NCBI GenBank assembly: GCA_938039195.1
Contig: CALHVK010000026.1
Span: 1 to 5,352 of the forward strand
Origin: an uncultured Carnobacteriaceae bacterium
GTDB lineage: Bacteria > Bacillota > Bacilli > Lactobacillales > Aerococcaceae
Length of the DNA: 5,352 bases
Reading direction: 5' to 3'
The first letter of the stretch is position 1, and each line of letters opens with the position of its first letter. This document shows positions 1 to 5,352 of the stretch, piece by piece. Both the position numbers and the translations under genes were made by a program. The notes under the pieces were generated by a model, which saw nothing but the letters and a program-made list of their open reading frames with translations, was not told where the DNA came from and ran no database searches.

Positions 1-27
1 CAGAAACATTGGTAATACTAAGTCCAT
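1..27 (-). CDS. 5' end of an unidentified gene, cut by the left edge
   Basis: Only the first nine codons are present, reading MDLVLPMFL, so no function can be assigned. The start is chosen because a near-perfect Shine-Dalgarno site, GGAGG at 40..36, sits eight bases upstream of the ATG, and a strong promoter lies about 50 bases further up (80-107). The visible residues are hydrophobic, which would suit a membrane protein or signal sequence, but nine residues prove nothing. A competing reading is the overlapping frame beginning with ATG at 58..56, which stays open to the edge and contains a glycine-rich stretch IGGGLYGLS; it has no good ribosome binding site. The gene follows nadE in the same direction but is separated from it by a terminator and has its own promoter. 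That a gene starts here is fairly likely; the exact frame is less sure. Confidence 0.45.
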
Positions 28-35
28 AAAGACCA

Positions 36-40
36 CCTCC
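36..40 (-). promoter_or_regulatory. Shine-Dalgarno site of the left-edge gene
   Basis: The minus strand reads GGAGGTGG followed by TCTTT and ATG. The GGAGG core is eight bases from the ATG at 27..25, which is ideal spacing. This site favours that start over the overlapping open frame that begins at 58. Confidence 0.6.
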
Positions 41-79
41 AATGAAATTGAAAACCATTAACCGACTATTGTTACCTTC

Positions 80-107
80 ATTATAGCACTCCTTATTTGA
101 AATTCAA
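80..107 (-). promoter_or_regulatory. Strong extended -10 promoter for the left-edge gene
   Basis: The minus strand carries a -35 box TTGAAT (107..102), a 16-base spacer and a perfect -10 box TATAAT (85..80) preceded by TGC, giving the extended form TGnTATAAT. Transcription would start near position 73, leaving a leader of about 45 bases before the ATG at 27. It lies just downstream of the nadE terminator, so it opens a new transcription unit. The last two bases of the -10 box form part of an ATG (81..79) that also has an AAGGAG upstream. That apparent start cannot be translated from this promoter, because its ribosome binding site lies inside the spacer. Confidence 0.7.
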
Positions 108-129
108 TAGAGCGTTTGCTTGGAATAAC

Positions 130-172
130 AAAAAAGCCATTCCTACCAGTTGTCTGATAGGAATAGCCTTTT
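130..172 (-). terminator. Rho-independent terminator after nadE
   Basis: On the minus strand, starting about six bases after the nadE stop codon, an arm AAAAGGCTATTCCTATC pairs with GGTAGGAATGGCTTTT around an eight-base loop, with a few G-U wobbles, and ends in a run of six T. The A-run on the opposite side would let it work in both directions, but no plus-strand gene is seen here. It ends the pncB-nadE transcript. Confidence 0.85.
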
Positions 173-177
173 AACTT

Positions 178-1005
178 TTATTTCCAAAAATCATCGTAGA
201 TTGTAATTGGTAAGTGACGTTTATGTTCTGTCTTTTGATACCAATTTTCAATCGTCTCCGCTGCCTTTTCGTTGATGTCTTTTCCTTCGAGATAATCATC
301 AATCTCTTCGTAAGTAACGCCTAGTGCTACTTCGTCTGGAAGTGATGGGCGGTCTTCTTCAAGGTCTGCCGTTGGAACTTTCAAGTATAGATGTTCTGGA
401 GCACCTAGTGCTTGTAACATCGCACGGCCTTGACGTTTATTGAGACGCCATAATGGAGTGATATCCGCAGCCCCGTCCCCAAATTTCGTATAGAAACCGG
501 TCACCGATTCTGCCGCGTGGTCTGTCCCGATTACGGCACACCCTGTTTGGCCTGCAATCGCATATTGAACGACCATTCGTTCACGCGCCTTGATATTTCC
601 TTTATTGAAGTCTGAAATTTCCATTCCTAAGGCTTCAATACTACGTTCAGACGCATCTACCGCATCCTTCACGTTTACGCGAAGCACGTCTGTTGCCTTC
701 ATAAAGTCAATTGCATCCATGGCATCTTGTTCGTCTGCTTGCACGCCATAAGGAAGGCGCACGGCATAGAAACGATACACTTTTTGGTCTTGTTCTTCGT
801 TTAATTCATCGATCGCCATTTGTGCCAATTTCCCAGCAAGCGTCGAGTCTTGTCCCCCGCTAATTCCTAGGACATACCCATTCAAGAAGGGATGCTTCAC
901 AAGATAAGCCTTTAGGAAATCAACGGTTTTACGAATTTCTTCTTCTGGATTGATGGTTGGTTTGACACGAAGCGTTTCGATAATTTTTTGTTGTAATGGT
1001 CTCAT
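178..1005 (-). CDS. nadE: NH3-dependent NAD+ synthetase
   Basis: This cytoplasmic enzyme of 275 residues performs the last step of NAD synthesis: it adenylates deamido-NAD with ATP and amidates it with ammonia. The N-type ATP-pyrophosphatase loop SGGQDS is at residues 49-54. Other family blocks are GTDHAAE (160-166), FGDGAAD (175-181), the lid segment LEEDRPSLPDE (215-225) and the C-terminal HKRHLPIT (261-268) ending in DDFWK. There is no N-terminal nitrilase-like glutaminase domain, so it is the ammonia-dependent class; the length matches the E. coli enzyme. The start at 1005 is preferred over an in-frame ATG at 1080, because the longer version lies inside pncB and adds 25 residues that do not resemble the family. 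The ribosome binding site AAGGGG overlaps the TAA stop of pncB and only 10 bases separate the genes, so co-transcription and probably coupled translation are expected. A terminator follows. Confidence 0.97.
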   Translation of the reverse strand: MRPLQQKIIETLRVKPTINPEEEIRKTVDFLKAYLVKHPFLNGYVLGISGGQDSTLAGKLAQMAIDELNEEQDQKVYRFYAVRLPYGVQADEQDAMDAIDFMKATDVLRVNVKDAVDASERSIEALGMEISDFNKGNIKARERMVVQYAIAGQTGCAVIGTDHAAESVTGFYTKFGDGAADITPLWRLNKRQGRAMLQALGAPEHLYLKVPTADLEEDRPSLPDEVALGVTYEEIDDYLEGKDINEKAAETIENWYQKTEHKRHLPITIYDDFWK

Positions 1006-1015
1006 AATGTTCCCC

Positions 1016-2506
1016 TTACTTTGCGTTTTCTTTGGCCAACTGTTCTGCTTTAACACGCACTTCTTCTCTGATTTCCGCAATACTTGCCAATTTTTGGTCG
1101 TATGTCTTTTGAGAGAGGTCGACTGGATATTGCTCTGGGTTCAAGATACGTTTGTATTCATCCCATAGCGCTTCGATTTGCTCATCTTTATACGCCTTAA
1201 TGTCTTGAAGTTTTGGCAATTCATACACTAATTTTCCGTTATCGAAAATCGGTTGTAAAATTGGACGCGCTGTGAAGTCTGTCACTGTTTTATTGATATA
1301 AGTGTAGACTGGATGGAACATAAAGAGTTCGTCTAATTGATCTGGACGTTCATCCCATAATGCGATATAGTCCCCTTCAGATTTTCCGTCTGAATTACGT
1401 GTAATACGCCATACTTGTTTCTTACCAGGTGTAGATACTTTCTCCGCATTGTTTGAAATCTTCATTGTATCCACCATTACGCCGTTTTCGTCTTCGATAC
1501 TTACAAGCTTGTACACACAGCCAAGCGCTGGTTGGTCATACGCTGTAATTAAACGAGTACCGATTCCCCAAACGTCGATTTTAGCGCCTTGCATCTTCAA
1601 GTTGAGGATTGTTTTTTCATCAAGGTCACTTGACGCGTAAATTTTCGCTTTTGTAAATCCTGCTTCGTCTAATTGTTGGCGAACTTTTTTCGACATATAA
1701 GCCATGTCACCACTGTCGATACGAACGCCTAAGAAATTAATCTTGTCGCCGAATTCTTTAGCTACACGGATGGCATTTGGAACACCTGATTTCAAGATAT
1801 CATACGTATCCACTAAGAACACGCAGTCACGGTGACTCTCAGCATACGCTTTAAACGCTTTGTAGTCATCACGGTACGCTTGCACTAATGCGTGGGCATG
1901 TGTCCCAGAAACTGGAATGCCAAACATCTTGCCGGCACGAACGTTACTTGTCGCATCACATCCACCGATGTATGCTGCACGTGTTCCCCAAATGGCCGCA
2001 TCTAATTCTTGCGCACGACGAGTACCGAACTCTAGCACTGGATCATCTCCAGAAACCATACGGACACGACTCGCTTTTGTGGCGATAAGTGTTTGGAAGT
2101 TCACGATATTTAATAAGGCTGTTTCGATTAATTGGCATTCCGCAAGCGTTCCTTCTACTTGCACTAGTGGTTCGTTCGCGAAAACGAGTTCCCCTTCTAC
2201 TGCAGAGCGGATGCTTCCTTTAAATTCGAAGTTTTCTAAGTATGCTAAGAATTCTTCTGGATAATGTCCAAGTCCACGTAAGTATTCAATATCTGTTTTT
2301 GAGAAACGTAATTGTTCAATGTAACGAACGATGCGTTCTAGTCCAGCGAAAATCGCATATCCATTTTCAAATGGTAATTTTCTGAAATACGCTTCGAAAA
2401 TGGCTTTTTTCTCATAAACGCCTGTTTCCCAGTACGTTTTCATCATATTAATTTGGTATAGGTCTGTATGTAGCGTTAAGCTATCATCCTTGTAAATTGA
2501 GCTCAT
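1016..2506 (-). CDS. pncB: Nicotinate phosphoribosyltransferase
   Basis: The protein has 496 residues and catalyses the first step of Preiss-Handler salvage: nicotinate plus PRPP, stimulated by ATP, gives nicotinate mononucleotide. Family signatures in order are TDLYQINMM near the N-terminus (14-22), FGTRRAQ (160-166), SGTHAHAL (200-207), LVDTYD (231-236), GVRIDSGD (260-267), SSDLDE (292-297), WGIGTRL (313-319) and STPGKKQVWR (358-367). By alignment of the GTxxH block, H205 is the likely phosphorylated histidine; this is inferred from family knowledge. The length fits the longer Gram-positive form, whose C-terminal extension here (about 440-496) is charged and helical in character. The start has AAGGGG nine bases upstream. 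nadE follows after 10 bases, so the pair forms a NAD-salvage operon driven from the 2543-2571 region. Nothing appears truncated or mutated at the visible motifs. Confidence 0.97.
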   Translation of the reverse strand: MSSIYKDDSLTLHTDLYQINMMKTYWETGVYEKKAIFEAYFRKLPFENGYAIFAGLERIVRYIEQLRFSKTDIEYLRGLGHYPEEFLAYLENFEFKGSIRSAVEGELVFANEPLVQVEGTLAECQLIETALLNIVNFQTLIATKASRVRMVSGDDPVLEFGTRRAQELDAAIWGTRAAYIGGCDATSNVRAGKMFGIPVSGTHAHALVQAYRDDYKAFKAYAESHRDCVFLVDTYDILKSGVPNAIRVAKEFGDKINFLGVRIDSGDMAYMSKKVRQQLDEAGFTKAKIYASSDLDEKTILNLKMQGAKIDVWGIGTRLITAYDQPALGCVYKLVSIEDENGVMVDTMKISNNAEKVSTPGKKQVWRITRNSDGKSEGDYIALWDERPDQLDELFMFHPVYTYINKTVTDFTARPILQPIFDNGKLVYELPKLQDIKAYKDEQIEALWDEYKRILNPEQYPVDLSQKTYDQKLASIAEIREEVRVKAEQLAKENAK

Positions 2507-2542
2507 CTGTCGATACCCCTTTTTTATTGTAGTTACCTCTTT

Positions 2543-2571
2543 ATTTTACAACAGTTCTAGGGCAATGTACA
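2543..2571 (-). promoter_or_regulatory. Probable promoter of pncB-nadE
   Basis: The minus strand has TGTACA (2571..2566, four of six matches to the -35 consensus), a 17-base spacer and TAAAAT (2548..2543) as the -10 box. The start would fall about 30 bases before the pncB ATG. It lacks the TGn extension seen at the other promoters here, so it looks weaker or regulated. The -35 box lies in an eight-base palindrome ATGTACAT (2565-2572), and TTGTA (2527-2531) with TACAA (2547-2551) form a second dyad around the -10 and start region. Either could be an operator; no specific regulator can be named from the sequence. Confidence 0.45.
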
Positions 2572-2601
2572 TGATTGGCGACTTGAGGACTATTAAAACG
2601 C

Positions 2602-2632
2602 AAAAAAAGGACAAGCCTTTGCAGCTTGCCCT
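2602..2632 (-). terminator. Rho-independent terminator after the aldolase gene
   Basis: The minus strand reads AGGGCAAGC, a seven-base loop, then GCTTGTCCT followed by further T residues making a T-rich tail. The nine-pair stem contains one G-U pair. It begins about 16 bases after the aldolase stop codon and separates that gene from the pncB promoter. Confidence 0.9.
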
Positions 2633-2648
2633 ATAAACGATTCGTCTA

Positions 2649-3470
2649 TTAAACGTCTAAGAACCCTTCGTGCGGAGTCATATTAAAGTATTCCGCAATT
2701 TCTTGTAATTGCACATCTGTAATTTCTTGTAGAATTTTACCACCTTGAGCCCCTACTTGAGAGTAAATCATCGCTGCTTTTTCGATGACTTCAATCAAAC
2801 CATACGTTTCATCCAGTGTATCGCCTGCCGCAAATAATCCATGGTGTGGCCAAATCACAGCTCTAAACTCAGCCATTTTCTCAGCCGTTGCTTCCCCAAT
2901 TGCGTTTGTTCCAGGTGTCATATAAGGAATCACGCCAATGCCTTCTGGGAAGACAACGATTGATTCAGCTTGCATTTTCCAAAGGAGTCTTGATAAATGA
3001 CGCTCGTCTAATGGTTGTGTGAAGCTTAATGCGATTAAGTTTGTTGGGTGGCAATGGAAGACCACTTTATGATTTGGATTCACTTTGAGTCGTTCGATGT
3101 GACTCATTAAGTGACTCGCGAATTCTGAGGTTGGTTTTCCACCATCTTCGAATCCCCATAGTAATTCTGCTTTTTGTCCGTCTGCTGAAATACGAACCAA
3201 ACCTAAATCAAGAAGCGGTTGGTTTGCGACGTTTCTGAAGTAACGGCCCGTCCCTGTTACTAAGTAATAGTAGCCCGCAAGTGTTGAAGCGTCGAATCCT
3301 AAGTCGAGGACACGTTTCACTTCTTTCACATCTTCATACGCTTCTACTTCACTAGCTTCTAAGCGTACGGATACGTTCCCGCCATTACGTTCGTCCCAGT
3401 AACGTAAGTACGATTCTTTTGTAAGTTCACATAATTTTTTAACAGATGGTGATTCAATAAATTTTGTCAT
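2649..3470 (-). CDS. rhaD: Rhamnulose-1-phosphate aldolase
   Basis: This 273-residue protein is a class II (zinc-dependent) aldolase of the AraD/FucA/RhaD family. The length and residue pattern match E. coli RhaD (274 residues), which cleaves L-rhamnulose 1-phosphate to dihydroxyacetone phosphate and L-lactaldehyde in the cytoplasm. Visible features are the phosphate-binding RNGGNVSVR (28-36) and TGTG (72-75), the catalytic glutamate in KPTSEF (E116), the zinc histidines in FHCHPTN (H139, H141) and the third zinc histidine in WPHHG (H210). All expected catalytic residues are present. The start is supported by AAGGGAG nine bases upstream. The gene has its own promoter (3530-3558) and terminator (2602-2632), so it appears monocistronic. 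No kinase, isomerase, mutarotase or rhamnose regulator lies next to it, which is unusual for rhaD. Family membership is very sure; rhamnulose 1-phosphate as the true substrate is likely but inferred. Confidence 0.9.
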   Translation of the reverse strand: MTKFIESPSVKKLCELTKESYLRYWDERNGGNVSVRLEASEVEAYEDVKEVKRVLDLGFDASTLAGYYYLVTGTGRYFRNVANQPLLDLGLVRISADGQKAELLWGFEDGGKPTSEFASHLMSHIERLKVNPNHKVVFHCHPTNLIALSFTQPLDERHLSRLLWKMQAESIVVFPEGIGVIPYMTPGTNAIGEATAEKMAEFRAVIWPHHGLFAAGDTLDETYGLIEVIEKAAMIYSQVGAQGGKILQEITDVQLQEIAEYFNMTPHEGFLDV

Positions 3471-3529
3471 TTTCTAATTCTCCCTTAGTTTCTTTGTGAT
3501 AATACTTGTTCTTTGGTTGCTTTGACTTC

Positions 3530-3558
3530 ATTATACCATGCCAAGCCGACTGGGACAG
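3530..3558 (-). promoter_or_regulatory. Extended -10 promoter of the aldolase gene
   Basis: A perfect TATAAT (3535..3530) preceded by TGG gives the extended -10 form. The hexamer 17 bases upstream is CTGTCC, only three of six matches to the -35 consensus, so the promoter would depend on the extended -10 or on an activator. The predicted start near 3523 leaves a leader of about 52 bases with AAGGGAG at its end. I saw no convincing catabolite-repression (cre) site next to it. Confidence 0.62.
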
Positions 3559-3586
3559 CATTTATTTTGCATATTTGAGCCAAAAC

Positions 3587-3625
3587 AAAAGGTCGGTAAC
3601 GCTAACTGAGCATCACCGGCCTTTT
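3587..3625 (-). terminator. Terminator after the lipoprotein gene
   Basis: Two arms of about 17 bases, AAAAGGCCGGTGATGCT and AGCGTTACCGACCTTTT, fold around a short loop with one C-A mismatch and two G-U pairs on the minus strand. A tail TTTTGTTTT follows. It starts eight bases after the lipoprotein stop codon. The symmetrical A and T runs would let it work in either direction, though only minus-strand genes are present. Confidence 0.82.
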
Positions 3626-3632
3626 AATCTAT

Positions 3633-4601
3633 TTATTCAAATTTCACTTTATTTGCTTCGTGAGCTGTTCTCATATCGATTTGTAGAAGGTTTGCGATAT
3701 TTGTTTGGTCAATGGTTGCATTTCCATTGTCGTCTACTTTAATCGCGATGATATGTTGGTTGCGATCCAAATAGTCCATTCCTTCTAAATCTACATTCCT
3801 ATCTGCTTTAAAATCTAATGCCGCTAATCGATACACAAAGCGGATATCCATCGCTTTTGCAAAATCTGATTTCGCAACTTTTTCATGTTCTTCGACTAAT
3901 CCTAGGAAGAACTTCTGCGTATCCGTGTGATACGAAGCTTTCACTTCATACTGATATGTGTCGACCGATGGAGCTTTGAATTTCAAGTACACCATATCGC
4001 CTTCGACTTTTGTATCCTCTAATGTATAGGCTCCCGCTTTCCCTAGAGCATTCGTATTCACCTTGAAGAACATTGGCGCATACACTTTAATAGGATAGTT
4101 AACACCTTCATATTCAAAAGTTGTGTCGTTTGAGAAACTAGAATCTCTTTTAGTCAGTAATGGAACCAAGTATTCATTCCACATTTTATCAAACAACTCT
4201 TCTTGGTTTGTTGCCCCTGCTGCTTTAACCAGTACGTCAAAGTTTTCTTGGTTTACAAATACCGCATCCACAATTTCCAATGCTTTTTGCACTTTTGTAT
4301 CTGTAATCTCTTTTTTCTTTTCAGCTAAAGCTTCTTGCGCTTTTACCACGCCATCAAGCGTTGTTGTAAAGGATTTTCCGCTGTTCGTTTCCACATATGT
4401 TTTCTCATGGGAGACTGGCCCTACTTTGGCATTCCAGTCAAAACTCGCTGCTGGTCCTGTCACATCTGCTTTATGATAAGCCGCTACTTGCGTTGTTTCC
4501 TTAGCTGCTTCTGATGTTGATTTAGACTGCGAACATCCCGCTACCACTAGTGATAGGATGGCCACACTCCCTGCTAAAAATCGTTTTGCATTTTTATTCA
4601 T
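3633..4601 (-). CDS. Putative lipoprotein of unknown function
   Basis: The 322-residue product starts with a classic lipoprotein signal: basic residues at K3, K6 and R7, a hydrophobic core (8-21) and the lipobox VAGC ending in C23. C23 is the only cysteine, so after cleavage and lipidation it should be anchored on the outer face of the cell membrane. Residues 24-45 are rich in S, T, E, K and A and look like a flexible tether. Residues about 83-145 are alanine-, lysine- and glutamate-rich and probably helical. Residues about 160-240 alternate charged and aromatic or aliphatic residues and suggest beta structure; the tail (241-322) is mixed. I do not recognise the mature domain, and I see no enzyme motif or substrate-binding-protein signature. 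The start has AGGAG six bases upstream. The gene has its own promoter and terminator, so its neighbours (pgcA and rhaD) say little about its job. Confidence 0.88.
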   Translation of the reverse strand: MNKNAKRFLAGSVAILSLVVAGCSQSKSTSEAAKETTQVAAYHKADVTGPAASFDWNAKVGPVSHEKTYVETNSGKSFTTTLDGVVKAQEALAEKKKEITDTKVQKALEIVDAVFVNQENFDVLVKAAGATNQEELFDKMWNEYLVPLLTKRDSSFSNDTTFEYEGVNYPIKVYAPMFFKVNTNALGKAGAYTLEDTKVEGDMVYLKFKAPSVDTYQYEVKASYHTDTQKFFLGLVEEHEKVAKSDFAKAMDIRFVYRLAALDFKADRNVDLEGMDYLDRNQHIIAIKVDDNGNATIDQTNIANLLQIDMRTAHEANKVKFE

Positions 4602-4652
4602 AAAAGACTCCTCTCAACTCTTATCGAGATTTTTTCACGATTACTTACAATC

Positions 4653-4680
4653 ATTATATCATAATCATTTGAACCTCAAA
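4653..4680 (-). promoter_or_regulatory. Extended -10 promoter of the lipoprotein gene
   Basis: A perfect TATAAT (4658..4653) preceded by TGA gives an extended -10 box. The -35 region is T-rich: TTTGAG with a 16-base spacer or TTGAGG with 15. The core sits in an AT-rich imperfect dyad, TGATTAT then GAT then ATAATGA, with one mismatch between the arms, which could be a repressor site. The leader to the ATG at 4601 is about 45 bases. Confidence 0.62.
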
Positions 4681-4725
4681 AAAATTTTTCTTAATTCCCA
4701 ATGATAACAAGGAAATAAGCGCATC

Positions 4726-4756
4726 AAAAAAGCACCCTCACCATCGTGAGAGTGCT
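4726..4756 (-). terminator. Rho-independent terminator after pgcA
   Basis: The minus strand reads AGCACTCTCAC, loop GATG, then GTGAGGGTGCT and further T residues. The eleven-pair stem has a single U-G wobble. It lies 11 bases after the pgcA stop codon and closes that transcript before the lipoprotein promoter. Confidence 0.92.
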
Positions 4757-4767
4757 CGCTTCATTCA

Positions 4768-5352
4768 TTATTGTAATTTTTCTAAGTCGGCTTGTAAGGC
4801 TGCTACTTTTTCTTTTGCAGCTTCTTCATTATCCGCTTTAGCCCCGATGTAGAACTTAATTTTTGGTTCTGTACCACTTGGGCGAACCGCAATCCATGAT
4901 CCGTCTTCTAAAATATATTTCAATACGTTAGAGGTTGGAAGTCCGATTTCAGAAACAACACCGTTCGCATCTTTTTGCTCGTTCACTGCGAAGTCTTGTG
5001 CGAGCGCAACTTTCAATCCGCCAAAGCTTGTTGGAACTGAAGAACGTAAGCCATCTAATAAAGCTTTAATCTTTTGTGGACCTTCTAAACCAGCTACTGT
5101 TACAGAAATTGTTTTCTCTAAGAAGTACCCGTGTTTTGCGTATAACGCTTGAAGGCCATCGTATAAAGTCTTACCTTCGTTCTTGAAGTGTGCTGCTACT
5201 TCTGTTAGTAATAACACTGCTTGAACGGCATCTTTGTCACGAACGAATGATTTCACAAGATATCCATAACTTTCTTCGAAACCGAACATGAATGTATGGT
5301 CTCCCGTTTCTTCGTCGTGTTGGATTTGTTCTGCGATGAATTTGAATCCTGT
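4768..5352 (-). CDS. pgcA: Phosphoglucomutase, C-terminal part (cut by the right edge)
   Basis: The last 194 residues of an alpha-D-phosphohexomutase are present; the frame stays open to the right edge, so the true start lies outside the window. An internal ATG at 5289 is not the start, because TGFKFIAEQIQ and following residues upstream of it are conserved family sequence. The sugar-binding loop GFEESYGY is at partial residues 24-31, followed by FVRDKDAV (36-43), and the phosphate-binding loop RPSGTEPKIKFY of domain 4 is at 157-168. The metal-binding and phosphoserine domains are missing only because of the window edge. The GFEESYGY form and overall pattern match Gram-positive PgcA, which interconverts glucose 1-phosphate and glucose 6-phosphate for glycogen, UDP-glucose and cell-envelope polymer synthesis. 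Phosphomannomutase activity is a possible alternative within the family. A strong terminator follows. Confidence 0.93.
   Translation of the reverse strand, partial: TGFKFIAEQIQHDEETGDHTFMFGFEESYGYLVKSFVRDKDAVQAVLLLTEVAAHFKNEGKTLYDGLQALYAKHGYFLEKTISVTVAGLEGPQKIKALLDGLRSSVPTSFGGLKVALAQDFAVNEQKDANGVVSEIGLPTSNVLKYILEDGSWIAVRPSGTEPKIKFYIGAKADNEEAAKEKVAALQADLEKLQ

Noticed and set aside
1006..1080. Longer nadE version starting at an upstream in-frame ATG
   Set aside because: The extra 25 residues lie inside pncB, are not like NadE N-termini, and the ATG at 1005 has a good ribosome binding site and gives the family length.
950..1168. Plus-strand open frame of 72 codons across the pncB-nadE junction
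   Set aside because: It is antisense to both genes at their coupled junction and has no supporting signals.
1449..2264. Several plus-strand open frames of 63 to 115 codons opposite pncB
   Set aside because: They are antisense shadows of a well-conserved gene, with no promoter or ribosome binding site and no recognisable protein pattern.
3590..3612. Possible catabolite-repression (cre) site near GTTAGCGTTACC
   Set aside because: It lacks the conserved TGnAA half, and the bases are explained by the arms of the terminator hairpin.
3506..3742. Plus-strand open frame of 78 codons across the aldolase-lipoprotein gap
   Set aside because: It reads through the terminator and overlaps the 3' end of the lipoprotein gene, and it has no credible start signal.
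4123..4476. Plus-strand open frame of 117 codons opposite the lipoprotein gene
   Set aside because: Its serine- and phenylalanine-rich composition is what antisense of a lysine- and glutamate-rich gene produces. The minus-strand frame has the lipobox, ribosome binding site, promoter and terminator.
4653..4671. Fur-type iron box over the lipoprotein promoter
   Set aside because: The arms are separated by three bases instead of one and differ from the consensus, so only an unnamed dyad can be supported.

Overview
This window comes from a low-to-moderate-GC Gram-positive bacterium, most likely of the order Lactobacillales. The Carnobacteriaceae/Granulicatella neighbourhood is my best guess, but I cannot confirm a genus. 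The grounds are strong Shine-Dalgarno sites (AGGAG, AAGGGG), vegetative promoters with extended -10 boxes, U-tailed hairpin terminators, a lipobox lipoprotein, and Firmicute-type PgcA, PncB and NadE sequences.

All recognisable genes lie on the minus strand, so transcription runs from high to low coordinates. In that order the window holds: the 3' part of pgcA (phosphoglucomutase, cut by the right edge) and its terminator; a promoter, an unrecognised 322-residue lipoprotein gene and a terminator; a promoter, a rhaD-type rhamnulose-1-phosphate aldolase gene and a terminator; a weaker promoter, the pncB-nadE NAD-salvage pair and a terminator; and finally a strong promoter leading into a gene of which only the first codons remain at the left edge.

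The layout is a row of short, punctuated transcription units. Only pncB and nadE are clearly co-transcribed: the gap is 10 bases and the nadE ribosome binding site overlaps the pncB stop codon. PncB converts nicotinate to nicotinate mononucleotide and NadE amidates deamido-NAD to NAD, so the pair covers the first and last steps of Preiss-Handler salvage. The middle step (NadD) is not in the window. The aldolase is separated from any other rhamnose gene visible here, and the lipoprotein has no functional link I can read. No gap between genes exceeds 300 bases. I saw no RNA gene, mobile element, CRISPR array or phage feature. This is mostly ordinary housekeeping sequence. The points worth a second look are the isolated aldolase, the unknown lipoprotein, and the overlapping promoter and start signals at the left edge.
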